A stretch of DNA of 64,000 bases. It comes from Spirogloea muscicola. Lineage: Eukaryota > Streptophyta > Zygnematophyceae > Spirogloeales > Spirogloeaceae. Below are positions 43,840 through 59,659 of this stretch, one piece after another. Each line of letters starts with the position of its first letter. The stretch's first letter is position 1. Below the pieces are notes generated by a model that saw only the letters and a program-made list of their open reading frames with translations, was not told the origin of the DNA and made no database searches. The stretch lies in assembly GCA_009602725.1 (NCBI GenBank), contig WELB01000023.1, forward strand, positions 795,977-859,976, read 5' to 3'. Position numbers and translations under genes: made by a program.

Positions 43840-44946
43840 GAAACTGACCTGTATAAGACGGCCAGACAGCTGCTGCACTGCGTTCTGCACACGTGCATCA
43901 GAGGACTCCTCCCCAAGCTCCTCACTCAGCTTGTGAGCATGATCATAGTCCCTGTTGATGATTGCTAGTTGCAGCCGCTCTTCCAGTTCCAACTGCAACA
44001 AGTTGGCAACCACATTATTGCTTCCAATTACCTGAATGGTTATTTGTAAGAAGTGGAAATGAGCTATTACAAGAGCATGGCTATAAGGTTGTAAGAAGCT
44101 TTCGGGTTACATTCACCTGTTTTGGAAGGGAGCCATGCGAGATGCCACAAAACCTCTGCTGAGACTTTACTTCTTGCAGCACTGCCAATCTGCTGTCTTC
44201 GTTCCTGGAGGATGTAGTTGTTGGCGCATCTGTCGTCAGACCCAACTCTTGTCTCGATATTTTCGGACGACCTGAAAGAAGCCCGCCCGGAAGTTCCAGC
44301 CATGCAGGACACAGTGCCACTTCATGTTGGTCAATTGCCATACTCCTGCCTACTTACTGTGTACTGAGTTACACGCAGTGAGCAAGGAGTCTGGCTTTAC
44401 ATTGCTGATGGGCTTAGAGAAGAAGTGAGACTCCAAGCAAGCCGAAGGGAGGGCAGCCTGCATAGAAATTGATCAGGGGCGTGGGTAGTCGAGTTACATG
44501 GAAATGGGCCAACCTCTTCCGTAGCTTGAACTTTTCTTCGGCTGGCCCTGCGCTAGCTGGAGACGGCGGGCACGGAGTTCCTGCGGCGCAGCACCGACAG
44601 AACCACAGCGTTAAACTATGGCAAGTGCGTGCAAATAGGGACTCATTTTCGTATCCCTTTCGCCAGCTGACAAAGCAATCGCGGCAGCAAGCCTGGCGCA
44701 CGTAGCGGCCGGTGCAGACCCGCAGCTTGGCGAGCTGGTCGGGCCTGACGGCGGCCGCTGGCGCGACGTCGTCCAGCGCCGCCACTCCGGCGGCGGCTGT
44801 GGTCGCTGGGGGGGGCTGCTCTATCAGGCCCGTGGCGGGAGGGACGGCCACCCACTGGCGCCTTGCCAAACCGCCGCCGCCGGTGCAACGGCCGGCCGCC
44901 ATGGAGCTGCCGCAGAAGCTACGAGGCTGTCGTCGAAGAGCTGCAT
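43840..44946 (-). CDS. Small protein with a UVR-like helical motif, partial model
   Basis: The exon 44004-43852 begins after TTGTTGCAG and encodes LELEERLQLAIINRDYDHAH then KLSEELGEESSDARVQ, which resembles the UvrB/UvrC (UVR) helical hairpin found in several plastid proteins. Upstream, 44280-44172 (after TTTCAG) reads NNYILQERRQQIGSAAR. A GC-rich possible first exon (ATG at 44946 or 44902; Ala/Pro/Arg-rich like a transit peptide) ends near 44700. Joins between these pieces and the 3' end are not resolved, and the function is unknown. Confidence 0.4.
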
Positions 44947-44959
44947 TGGACAATCGTTC

Positions 44960-45130
44960 TCGTATGACTCCACACGTTCCCAGCCACCAGTCAATTCGGC
45001 CGCGCTTTTCTCACACGTTGCGAGAAGACAGTTGTTGGCAGAAGGAATCTTCGTGTATTTGAAACAAACGAAGGCCAAATGAAGGGGGCGATGGCTGAAA
45101 AGCCAGCCGCCAACGGGAACTAGGTCCGAC
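44960..45130 (-). repeat. LINE 3' UTR fragment
   Basis: Contains GTGTATTTGAAACAAACGAA (reverse of the family B 3' UTR) and GGCTGAAAAGCCAGCC. CCCAGCCACCAGTCAAT is shared with 59473. Confidence 0.55.
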
Positions 45131-45159
45131 GAAGCAATGTTGTCTACAGCTTGTCCACC

Positions 45160-45560
45160 TTTTGTGCCGGCCATTCGTTGGATACTTACCGTATGAGATT
45201 GTCTGTATCCCTTCAGCGGTCCATGGCCCACGCTCTGCATCTGCGTGCTGGCCGTGCTCTCGCTGCGGCCTCCGGCTTCGTCGGGGGGATAGTTTTCCGG
45301 CAGCTAGTCTGTCGGATCTGCGGCTCCTCACTCGTAAATACTGAGTGATCCATCCTCCCCCTGATCTGACATAGCATCTTCCGACCCCTTTCACGATGAA
45401 GAAGAAGGGCTCGCCCATTGAGGATAGGGGCTGGGAAAGCCAGCCCAAAAAGAATGAACAAAGTACGAGAAGGGGGGCCAGAAGAAAGGGCTCGCCCATA
45501 GAGAAGAGGGGCTGGCAAAGCCAGCCTTAAAAAAAGAATGGACAATGTCCAAAGCCAAAG
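45160..45560 (+). mobile_element. LINE family A tail with 3' UTR
   Basis: YRMRLSVSLQRSMAHALHLR, RAGRALAAASGF, then SLSDLRLLTRKY and a stop at 45344, followed by TGAGTGATCCATCCTCCCCC (as downstream of 2770) and two hairpin modules (GGGGCTGGGAAAGCCAGCCC; GGGGCTGGCAAAGCCAGCC). Confidence 0.8.
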
Positions 45561-45750
45561 AAAGAGATGCCAAAGAAGACTACTCTACCTGGAGGAAACG
45601 CTAAGAAAACAAAGCACACAAAGAAAGAAAGCGCAAATCACACAGTAACCCCTGCTAAGCAGCCGCAAATCAGAGAGGCTAGGGTCCTGAAAATGGGTCC
45701 CCTGGCCAGAGCCAGAGGCAGCAGCAAGTTCTCGATGGGCCCCCATTGGT

Positions 45751-46365
45751 GCTGAGCAGAGAAAGCTCCGACACTACTCTGACTACCCCCGCAGCGACCA
45801 CCTTCTCCCGGCCGCAATCGACACGTTCGGCTGCTTGGGTCCTCGCTTCCATACCCTACTTGGGAACATAGCGAGTCTGGGATATGCACGTCGCGAGGAT
45901 ATGCTTCCAGCCCAGATGGGTATGCCGGCAGCCTATCTGTCATGTTTGCGACGTCGAGTGTCAGCTTGCCTGCAGCGAGCTCAGGCTCATGCGTTGCATC
46001 AGAAAGCTGGTCGAGCCTTGGCTGGTAGTTCAAGAGCTTGTCGATTGCCGTCCGGTATTCGAGCATCAGTTAGCGTCTATGTGCTGACTCGTGCTTACTT
46101 AGCGGGTCAGCTTAGCAGCAGGTGACGTTCATTCGTCAATGTGCTTGCCTTTGTACTTGGCCACACATGGCCTCCCCATCTCTTAATACACACGTCCTTT
46201 CATTGGGAGTGCCACTTCGAGAGAGAGGGGGCTCGCCCATTGAGGATAGGGGCTGGAAAGGCCAGCCCAAAAAAGAATGAACGAAGTACGAGAAGGGGGA
46301 GGGCCAGAGGAAGCGCTAAGAAAACAAAGCACACTGATACTGAGCTACCGAAGAAGAGAGAGAGA
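45751..46365 (+). mobile_element. LINE family B tail with 3' UTR
   Basis: LLPAAIDTFGCLGPRFHTLL, YARREDMLPAQMGMPAAYLS and LHQKAGRALAG match the copy at 50525-51142. The 3' UTR begins GTGCTTGCCTTTGTACTTGG at 46140 and has a hairpin at 46245. Two frame changes separate the pieces. Confidence 0.8.
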
Positions 46366-46501
46366 GAGAAGGCGCGCGGTGCGCATGAAATTGAAAGGGA
46401 GGCTTGTTCAAGCCAATACATTATTCAAGCAGAGGCTAGTGCAAACTAAACAAGGCTACATGATGCGGAGACCTAAACTAAGGTGCCTAAGGTGACACTA
46501 G
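46366..46501 (+). repeat. SINE-like element copy
   Basis: From AGAAGGCGCGCGGTGCGCAT to AAGGTGACACTAGTA. Contains GTTCAAGCC, a perfect fit to the pol III B-box pattern. Follows a LINE family B 3' UTR directly. Confidence 0.8.
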
Positions 46502-46724
46502 TATCCACGGGAGAGCACAAACAAATCTGGCCAAGGGCCGAAGGGGCCGGCGAGCAAGTTGCTGACGAGGATGGCTCGCCGCGGCTCAACACACCATCAA
46601 AAGAGCAACCGCAATGCCTTCAAATAAGCGAAGGCGCACAGCGCCAGTCGCCTAGCCCCCCGGGCGTGACGGAGGCTGGTCCAAGAGCGCCCCGCCCGCC
46701 GAGGCACCCGGACCTCGCCAGGCC

Positions 46725-46835
46725 ATGGCCGCCGGCTGCCACGGCGCGGCCCTCGCGCGCCTGCCCGGTGCCGTGCTCGCTGCCGGCGAGCGAGCCGGGC
46801 GATCGCCGTCGCTGGCCACGGCGCGCCTCGCCCTG
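46725..46835 (+). CDS. Possible first exon (transit-peptide-like) of the downstream hydrolase gene
   Basis: ATG, then Ala/Arg/Ser-rich residues (MAAGCHGAALARLPGAVLAA) ending in a GTGAGC donor. The base composition is like other first exons here. It ends in phase 0 whereas the exon at 47591 needs phase 1, so another exon would have to lie between. Weak call. Confidence 0.25.
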
Positions 46836-47590
46836 GTGAGCGCTGCGCTCACCATCGAGCTTAGCTTCCAGGTGGCTGTAAGAGGTACCGGTCGGCGGGT
46901 CGTCTCAGCTGCGGCACATGTGGGGACGACGAGCGGCTCGTAGGAGCTGGCCTACGCGTCATCTCCCACGATCTCTTTGTCTTCGATCGTGCACTCTGAG
47001 TTTGCGTCAGCCTGCTCGCTCGTTGGCCACAATCCGATGTGAATCAAGTTGTGGGTTTGTCAATTTGGGACGATCGATGCAGTGGGAGCCACGACCGTCC
47101 GGCTGCTGGCGGTCTGGGCGGAGCTTGGGCTTGAAATTGAGGCAAAGCAACAAGACAAAGAAGGTCATGAGGGCTGCTGAAGCTTCTGCTTCAGTTGGCG
47201 GGACGAGAGCAGTAAAATATGGTACATGCGTCAGCTTCCTATGCAGAACATGCTGGCGGTAGCGCATGTTTTTCCTATCTTTGTGGAGGGCTAAGAAATT
47301 TGGTGAAGCTAGCACGTCAAGATGCTGCTTGCAATATCGATCGTACTACTTATCAGCACCAGTTGCACACACTGTCTGTGGTAGTCACATATACAAAGCT
47401 GAGGTAAGAGCTTTGATCATTTTCAAAACACGAGGGCTGATGCCCAAAAGCTGCAGCCAGTATGGTGGGGTATCTGCATAGAGTGTGGCCTTTCTTACTC
47501 ACTGTAAACAATCAAGTTTCTCGCTGCTACAGATTTCATAGAGGTTAAGCATGCATATGAGCTCATCCGGAAAACTGACTCCCTTTGCAG

Positions 47591-49333
47591 GCCCGCCTGC
47601 TGCTGCAACGGTAGTTGTGCCTCCAATTGGCGTGCACACCACCACGATCATCTGGCTACATGGACTTGGTGACACTGGCACAGGGTAAGCCATAGATTTA
47701 AGCCTTTACCTGGATATCTGCACATTGTCCACCTCTTTTTCCGCTGCACCAAAGGGATGAATGCATCAGAGTCTTGTCTTGGCTATCTGCGATCGCTATA
47801 ATTTGGATGATGTGCTGGTCCACACTGGAGCAGGTGGGGAACAGCGCTCAAAGCTCTAGCTCTTCCTCATGTAGGTGGTCATCCAGGCTGTCACAAGTGC
47901 ATTGTGGCTTGCCTGTCCAATGTTTATACTACTGGTGTAGCCCATAGCAGTCGCTTGATTGTGCCTGTTGTACTGGAGGTGTTCTTCCTCTTGCATAACT
48001 TAAGCACGCACTAGGTGACATATCTGCTTCAGTGTAGGCTGCTTAAGCCATTTACTTGGCCTTGCTTGTGATGAGGTGCTATGCAGAATATTTTACAGTC
48101 GATGCGATGCAGGAATCTCCTTTGAGAGATTTTTTTTTTTGTTGAGAGTCAGTTTGCCTTGTGTTCTTCACTCGTGCAGGTGAAATGGGTGATACCTTCA
48201 GCACCAATTCGCCCAGTGACACTAAATGGAGGCTTTCCATCTCCTGCTTGTAAGCTCTCTCGAATATGATCATGACCTTGCAAACTGCGGTGCATCTTTT
48301 GTACTTGATGCAGCTCTGGGGCTCTCGCAAGGTCCACTGCAAGTCGCCCCTATCATCAACTGAACAACACCTCAATTGCAAGCTGTCAGTCATAACTGAG
48401 GAAGCCGAAATTGCTGAATACCTTGAGCCTTGACAAGCACACGAGATTGTGTCTTGACACTTGTCTGTTGGTGAAGGGTTTGATATCAGAGGTCTATCAG
48501 CAGACTCTCCAGATGATGTGCGAGGCCTTGATGCTGCTGCCTCCTACATATCAAGCCTGTTTGAGGCAGAGAAAGCTCTAGCTCCAGGTAGGACCTCCCA
48601 GCTTGCCTTCTGGCTTATTGCCTCAGCATTACCGCAAAAAGTCCTGCAGAAGGTGCAGATATTCAAGCTAGTTGTGAAGACAAAGAGCTGACTGCATAGG
48701 CAGCCATGCCTGTTCTGCTTGTGCTTGTGATGCTGTGCAGGTGTGAAATATGCTGTTGGAGGGTTCAGTCAGGGTGGAGCCCTGTCTCTGTACCTGGCAT
48801 CTCGGAAAGCAGCTGGCACTTTCAGCAATGGCACTGACGCGTCATCAATACCAATCTCTGCTGCAGTGTGCCTGAGTGGTTGGTTGCCCAATGCTAAGTA
48901 GGTCCCATGTTGTTACACTCTGCAGCACTTCTATATCTTTTGCCACTAAAGATGCTAGACAATCAACAGCAAGTGTTTGCTCGTCTTCTTGCTAACTGCA
49001 GCCATCCTGCTCAATATCTGTCAATTGGTGCAGGGCACTGAATGTGACCAAAGAATCAGCAAAGCGAGCAGGAGAGTTGCCTGTTCTATTATGTCATGGG
49101 CAGGGCAATCTCAGCAGCTTAATAGCCAATCCTTGACTAGGGTTGAGTGGGCACTCTTACGGCGTGCAAAGTAATTGCATGATGTCCTGTGCATCAGTAC
49201 ACAGGATTGTACGTTTCAGATACTTGTGGCTATGCGCAGATGACATGCTTGTGCCTTACCAATATGGAGAGTTGTCCCATCATGCTCTGCAAGCATTCCA
49301 GTTTCTTCAGGCCGAGTTCAAAGGCTATCGAGG
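47591..49333 (+). CDS. Acyl-protein thioesterase / carboxylesterase-like alpha/beta hydrolase
   Basis: APT-type enzymes cleave acyl thioesters from proteins or lysolipids. Exons: 47591-47684 (TTIIWLHGLGDTG, oxyanion loop), 47834-47870 (WGTALKALALPH), 48180-48249 (VKWVIPSAPIRPVTLNGGFP), 48477-48587 (WFDIRGLSADSPDDVRG), 48741-48897 (VGGFSQGGALSLYLA; GFSQG is the nucleophile elbow), 49034-49104 (GELPVLLCHGQ), 49240-49333 (DDMLVPYQYGELSHHAL, with the acid Asp). All joins are in phase; the intron after 49104 uses a GC donor (AGG-GCAATC). The catalytic His exon (usually GxGHxxxxEE) was not found before 49800, and the first exon is uncertain, so the gene could be 3'-incomplete. Confidence 0.8.
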
Positions 49334-50340
49334 GTGAGTTAAGAGATTCGTGGAAGTTGCTGTTTGATCTCCACTACTAAAAAAAGGCCTGACAACCAGC
49401 TGGATGACAAGTGTCACCATGCATACTTAATCAGCTTCATGCTTCGCGCATAGCCCATGACCAGGGCAGGTTGCTCATTCCAACGGCTGGATGTATCGCA
49501 CAGGGTAAATCATAGTATTGGAGAGAAGGAGTGGCAGGATGTGCGTACGTGGTTGCTTACTCACTTTCCGCCTCCCTAATGTAACCCAACAGTGGTGCTA
49601 CTACAGAAATACTGAAATGTTTCTCCCATCTGGGGCACATGAATGACTACTGACTTCTCCTAAATTTCTTCCTTACACCTCAGTAGGAAGGATGGGACAT
49701 TCTTTCCACGTGCTATGAGCACGAGGCTAGCACACTCATATTAGTGCCATGCAGCACACTGCCGGTCCAAATTTGGCCAACATTTAAGCAGCAGACAGCT
49801 CTAGCTACTCAATGTGGCATTGTCATTATGGATGTCTGAGCTATTTCTGCTACTGATGTCAGCAAAGTGGTGTCGAGAGTATAGGCCCACGCCCACACTT
49901 GCTGTTTCCGCAACAGCATCTTGCAAATTAACCACAAATCTAGCACCTCCATCCACAAGGACGACGCCTATGACAGCGTGGCAGCAGCCATCATACTTCC
50001 TAGCTTATGGCTACAACATCTTTTCTCAGAGACCAGGATTAGTTGCAGCTGAGCTCTCCCAGCTTGGCTTCCCCCTTCAGAGACACTGTTTCTTTTGCAG
50101 GGCATCTTGCGGTATCCCGCGCCGAGCAATCATGTGATAGCAAGGGTGTTCTCATTCAAAGTACCAGTTTAGGTGACTGTACGTAGCATTCCCTGAAGCA
50201 ATTTGGAAACAAAGCTGCACCATCACACTGTCATCGGCCCTTGGCCCATTCAGGTCAGCCAGCTCCTTTACAGCACTTGGCATCTGACAGGAGCTGCCAG
50301 CCTTGCTCGCTGCAGGCAGGCTGACACACCACGTCGCCAG
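49334..50340. other. Intergenic stretch after the hydrolase gene
   Basis: No confident exon. The missing last hydrolase exon may lie here. A weak resemblance to a decayed LINE family B piece is seen near 49825-49870. No hairpin module. Confidence 0.35.
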
Positions 50341-50348
50341 AACGACAA

Positions 50349-50520
50349 TTATGCTGCCGGCATGCCCATCTTGGCTGGAAGCATAGCCTCACATTGTACA
50401 TATCCTAGATCCGCCATGTTCTTAAGCAGGGTATGATAACGAGGAGCCATGCAGCCAAAAACGTCAATTGTGGCCGGTAGGAGGTAAGCGCTGGAGTAGT
50501 AAGAGTAGTGCTGCAGCTTT
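50349..50520 (-). mobile_element. LINE family B fragment
   Basis: The minus strand reads RKLQHYSYYSSAYLLPATID, VFGCMAPRYHTLLKNMADLG and MLPAKMGMPAA, the block before the family B tail. It starts where the plus-strand copy begins. Confidence 0.75.
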
Positions 50521-50524
50521 CTCT

Positions 50525-51240
50525 GCTGTGCTCGCCCTCCACAGTCCTCGACCCCCTCCACGGGACGCCCTGGCGGGCTTGATGCGCGACGCCGGCTACC
50601 GCGCCATCGTTGAAGTGAGCAATGTAATGCCCATCACCACGGATTCCCAGGGAGGCCATCACCGTCGCACCCTGGACATTGTGGGTGTACAACCTGGCGG
50701 AGGCCCACGAGCTTTGGTTGATGTGGTGGTGACTGAGGCATACAAGAGTTCCGCTTCCACACACATTGCTGGCCACGCAGTGGGAGGTGCTGAGCAGAAA
50801 AAGCTCCGACACTACTCAGACTACCCCCGCAGTGACCACCTCCTCCCGGCCGCAATCGACACTTTCGGCTGCTTGGGTCCTCGCTTCCATACCCTACTCG
50901 AGAACATAGCGAGTCTGGGATATGCACGACGCGAGGATATGCTCCCAGCCCAGATGGGTATGCCGGCAGCCTATCTGTCATTTCTGCGACGTCGAGTGTC
51001 AACCTGTCTGCAACGAGCTCAGGCGTATGCTCTGCATCAGAAAGCTGGTCGAGCCTTAGCTGCTGGCACAAGAGCTAGTCAATTGCCGTCCGGTATTCGA
51101 GCGTCAGCTAGCGACCTCTATGTGCTGACTCGTGGTTACTGAGCGGGTCAGCTTAGCAGCAGGTGACGTACATTTGTCCAATGTGCTTGCCTTTGTACTT
51201 GGCCACACATGGCCTCCCCATCTCTTAATATACACGCATT
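50525..51240 (+). mobile_element. LINE family B endonuclease end, tail and 3' UTR
   Basis: The frame is open to 51142: DALAGLMRDAGYRAIVEVSN, HHRRTLDIVGVQPGGGPRAL, VDVVVTEAY (endonuclease core like RRVDLVAS...IIADV of family A), EQKKLRHYSDYP, LHQKAGRALAAGT, SDLYVLTRGY stop. 3' UTR from 51170. 5'-truncated within the endonuclease region. Confidence 0.8.
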
Positions 51241-51738
51241 TTCCTCCACAGTCCTCGACCCCTTGTACTTGGCCCCTCCATCACGTGATACGCACTTCAT
51301 TTCTTTCCGAAGAGCCCCTTGCTCAGCCCTCGGGCATTATGGAAGAGCTGCTTCTTTCCGCAGCCATCGCTAATTCCTGGAAGAGCTGGGTTCTCAATTT
51401 TGGGCTGGCCAATCACATCTCTCTGCTTACTTTGGAAGGTGTTTCCGATTTTCCCGTACTCTGCGTAGATTGTTGCCCAGCCAGGCTTAAGTCTTGAGGG
51501 GAAGGCACACCGTGTGCATGAAGTGAAGGGGAGGCCAATCTGACTGGCTCTGCCAGCCACTCTTCTCTATGGGCGAGCACTTCTTCTTAATCTGACCAAT
51601 ACTTTGGTCAGGTGAAAAGCTAGTGCAAGAAACAAGGCCACATCAAACGAAGCCTACTACAACGTGGCTAAGGGAGGTCAAAAAGCTAGCCAGGGGCTAG
51701 CCAGGGGGCAGGTCCCCCCCGACTCCGCGTCTACCGCA
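51241..51738 (+). other. LINE 3' debris and 5' flank of the mtnA-mtnK gene
   Basis: A hairpin module (GACTGGCTCTGCCAGCCACT at 51540) and a SINE-like 5' match (GTGTGCATGAAGTGAAGGGG near 51510) reach to within about 140 bp of the start codon. The remaining 5' flank has a GCTAGCCAGGG duplication at 51688-51710. Confidence 0.5.
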
Positions 51739-57084
<5,346 letters not shown>

Positions 57085-57422
57085 CAGCAAGCTAGCTCAG
57101 ACCTCTTTGTGTTAATTAGTAACCCATTCGCTTATTCTTTGCTGGGAAGTTCGAAGCAGTGATGAGCTGCGACATGCTTGCAAGCACTATTTGCCTGGAT
57201 GGACGTCTACTAAGCACGCCAGTCATGTCTCCTTAGCCAGCATTACTCTGAGCTTCGCTCCCACGTTGATGTGGACTGGAGCTCCTTTGCGCTGGTCAAT
57301 CAGGCCCCATTTGTACCCCAAGGACCGCTGCCAATGATCTGAGTATTTGCTGCATATACTGAACAATGAAATCAAGTAAACTAACAATCTGGTGATCGAG
57401 ATGTGGGCCTGTGCTGAGGGTG
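57085..57422. other. Convergent 3' intergenic space
   Basis: 338 bp between the stop codons of two convergent genes; holds both 3' UTRs. No repeat module recognised. Confidence 0.5.
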
Positions 57423-59260
57423 CTATCTGCCAAGCTCCTTCTTCAGCTGGGCCAGCATGTCCTCGACCTCCTCTTCCCTGCTTTTAGCAGGCTCTGCCTT
57501 GACCTTGTCCTTGACAGCGTCAGCCTTCTTCGCACCATCAGTTGCCGTGGCTCGATATCTGTCGCTGTCCTTGTCATGCCCCTGACTTGAGTCAGCCTGA
57601 GGCGGCCCGATGCCAATCTCCTTCTCCAGGAACTCCACAAACTCCTCACCGAGCTCCTGCAATGTAGATGAGTGTCAACATTCGCATTCTTGCAACTGAG
57701 TTGAGATCTCATGAGGTAAGATTCTATGTGGACTGAAAAGTCATGCCAAGGCCTGCAGTTCAAGAGTCACGTCTGCTGCGGCAAACATACAGAAATCTCC
57801 TCCCATAGGCTCTTCGGCGTCTCTCGCCGAGCTGCTGAGCGCCGTTCAAGATCCTTCTGCAAGTCTGCAAAGAAGTCCCCTGCATCGCACGACCACGTCC
57901 ACATGAGCTCTATATTCCGCTTGAGGACACCTTCGCACATGGCAAGCTGACACCTTCTGTATGATCTGCAGCGACGCGTTTGATATTGCAGATCAGCCTG
58001 CCTTTGCTGTGCCACTCTTAGGGAATGATCAAGCACTCTTGTTGCCCACGATGAGATATTGGTGATATCTTTTAGGACCCGACCCAGCCATGCAGCTTCC
58101 CCAGAATCTCATCCCCATCACTAGCGGCACCCAGCACCGCCCCCTTTCCCCCCCCATCTTCCTCCTCTCCCGGCCGCCAAACCCTCCCCAGCAACCCCAA
58201 CCACAGGTTAGGTTGTTAGTGAGCTTCTGGTGGCTGTACCCAGAGACTTCTGCACGTCTTTGACAAGCAGTCCTGCATGCCAGGGTGCAGGCGACGCGCG
58301 GATATGAATGCCGGGCTTGCATGTGAAAAACGAGGCTAGCCACCTACACATAATGGCAGCCCCTTCAGCAATGAAGCCGTCCAATCCGAGCAAGTGTGCC
58401 ACGCTTGCATGCGCGGGAATTTCGGCCGGCGGTTGCTGCTGCCGCAGGTTGCAGCGCTCACCTATGCCGTAGAAGGCCTCCTCCGGCGATGGAGCCTTGG
58501 CGCCACCGCCCCCCGTGGCCCACTTGAAGGGGTCGAAGTCCTGGGCTGACGCCGCTCGCTTCTCGCCGCGGTCGAAGCGCGCCCTGCTGCCGTCGTCGCT
58601 GAGCGTCTGGTACGCCTGCTTCACCCGCAGGAACTGGTCCTGCGCGTCTGGCTGCCGCACCACGACCAGCCCGACCGTCAGAAGCGGCAGAGCGTCAGAT
58701 GGCCGCCCAGCGTGACGGAGTAGGGAGGAGAGGAGCAGCCGAGGCGCCCGGAAACGACGCCAAGCTTCATGCACGAATTCCTCGGCACTTGGCTGGCGAT
58801 GGAGCGGGTGACCCCGTCTGGCCAGGAGCTTCGCGGCAGCCCGCAAGCCGAAGCCCGAGCCCGCAACGGCGGCAAGCGTCGCGAATGAAGGGCAGATGGA
58901 CGGGGCGGGCTCCAGCTCCACGAGGTGGCGCGGCACACCCACCGCCTTGTTGACGTCCGGGTGGAGCTTGAGCGCCAGGCGGCGGTACGCCTGCTTGATC
59001 TCGCGCTCCGACGCGCTGCGCGGCACCTTGAGCACGTCGTACGGCGACTCCGAGGCCGCCGACGCTCGCGCCGCGCCCGCGCCCGCGCCGCCGCCGGCGG
59101 CNNNNNNNNNNNNNNNNNNNNNNNNNNNNNNNNNNNNGGCCCCGGCGGCGGCGGCGGCGGCGGCGGCGAGCATGGCCACCGGGCCGCCGAACCAGCCGGG
59201 TTTCGCGGCGCCCGCCGCGGCGCGGCTGCCGGCGTCAGTCCAAGGGGCTGACGCGTGCAT
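57423..59260 (-). CDS. J-domain (DnaJ/HSP40) protein, probably organelle-targeted
   Basis: J-domain proteins stimulate Hsp70 ATPase. The first ATG of the open frame is at 59260; the Ala/Pro/Gly-rich N-terminus (MHASAPWTDAGSRAAAGAAK, then poly-Ala) suggests a transit peptide. Exon 1 to 58943: SPYDVLKVPRSASEREIKQA, YRRLALKLHPDVNKA with the HPD motif. Exon 2 58651-58462: DQFLRVKQAYQTLSDDGSRA, FDPFKWATGG. Exon 3 57879-57791: GDFFADLQKDLERRSAARRE, PKSLWEEIS. Exon 4 57656-57423: ELGEEFVEFLEKEIGI then an acidic/Lys-rich end. All joins are in phase. No Gly/Phe or zinc-finger region, so a type III J-protein; the SLWEE...GEEFVEFLEKE tail resembles plastid J-proteins of plants. The poly-Ala/Gly stretch contains the assembly gap. 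Confidence 0.85.
59102..59137. other. Assembly gap (36 N) inside the J-protein first exon
   Basis: 36 unknown bases within a GCC/GCG-rich tract encoding Ala/Gly. The length is a multiple of three as written, but gap sizes are often arbitrary, so the repeat length is unknown. Confidence 0.95.
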
Positions 59261-59449
59261 CGGCGCCTTGGGCGCCGCCACGTGGCCCTGCGGCCAGCCT
59301 AGCTGCACGGCAGCCCGACGGGACGTTGCACGTTCGTTTTGCCGCACTGTGGCTTGGAATCAGGCCATAATAAGCGGCCGTCGCTGGATCTTGTTGCAGC
59401 AAGAGCGGGTATGGCTTTGCTTCGTCTGAGAAACCGTTGTACCTTGTCC

Positions 59450-59650
59450 ATTCCATTGGGCTGGCCTCTCCCAGCCACCAGTCAATCTGGCCGCGCTTGC
59501 TTTTGTACTGGCTCTAGAGGCGTGCAAGTAGAATCGTCACCCTATCAGCGCTTTCCGGCCGCTTCGGACCTTGTCAATTATGCTCGGGCTGGCTTTTCAC
59601 AGCCCTCGCCCCCTTTTGGGGTAGCCACTTTCTTTCTTTCTTCAGTTCAA
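59450..59650 (+). repeat. LINE 3' UTR hairpin modules
   Basis: GGGCTGGCCTCTCCCAGCCA at 59458 and GGGCTGGCTTTTCACAGCCC at 59588, with CTTGTCAATTATG and GGGTAGCCACTTTCTTTCTT flanks like other copies. Directly upstream of the J-protein gene. Confidence 0.65.
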
Positions 59651-59659
59651 GCATACATG

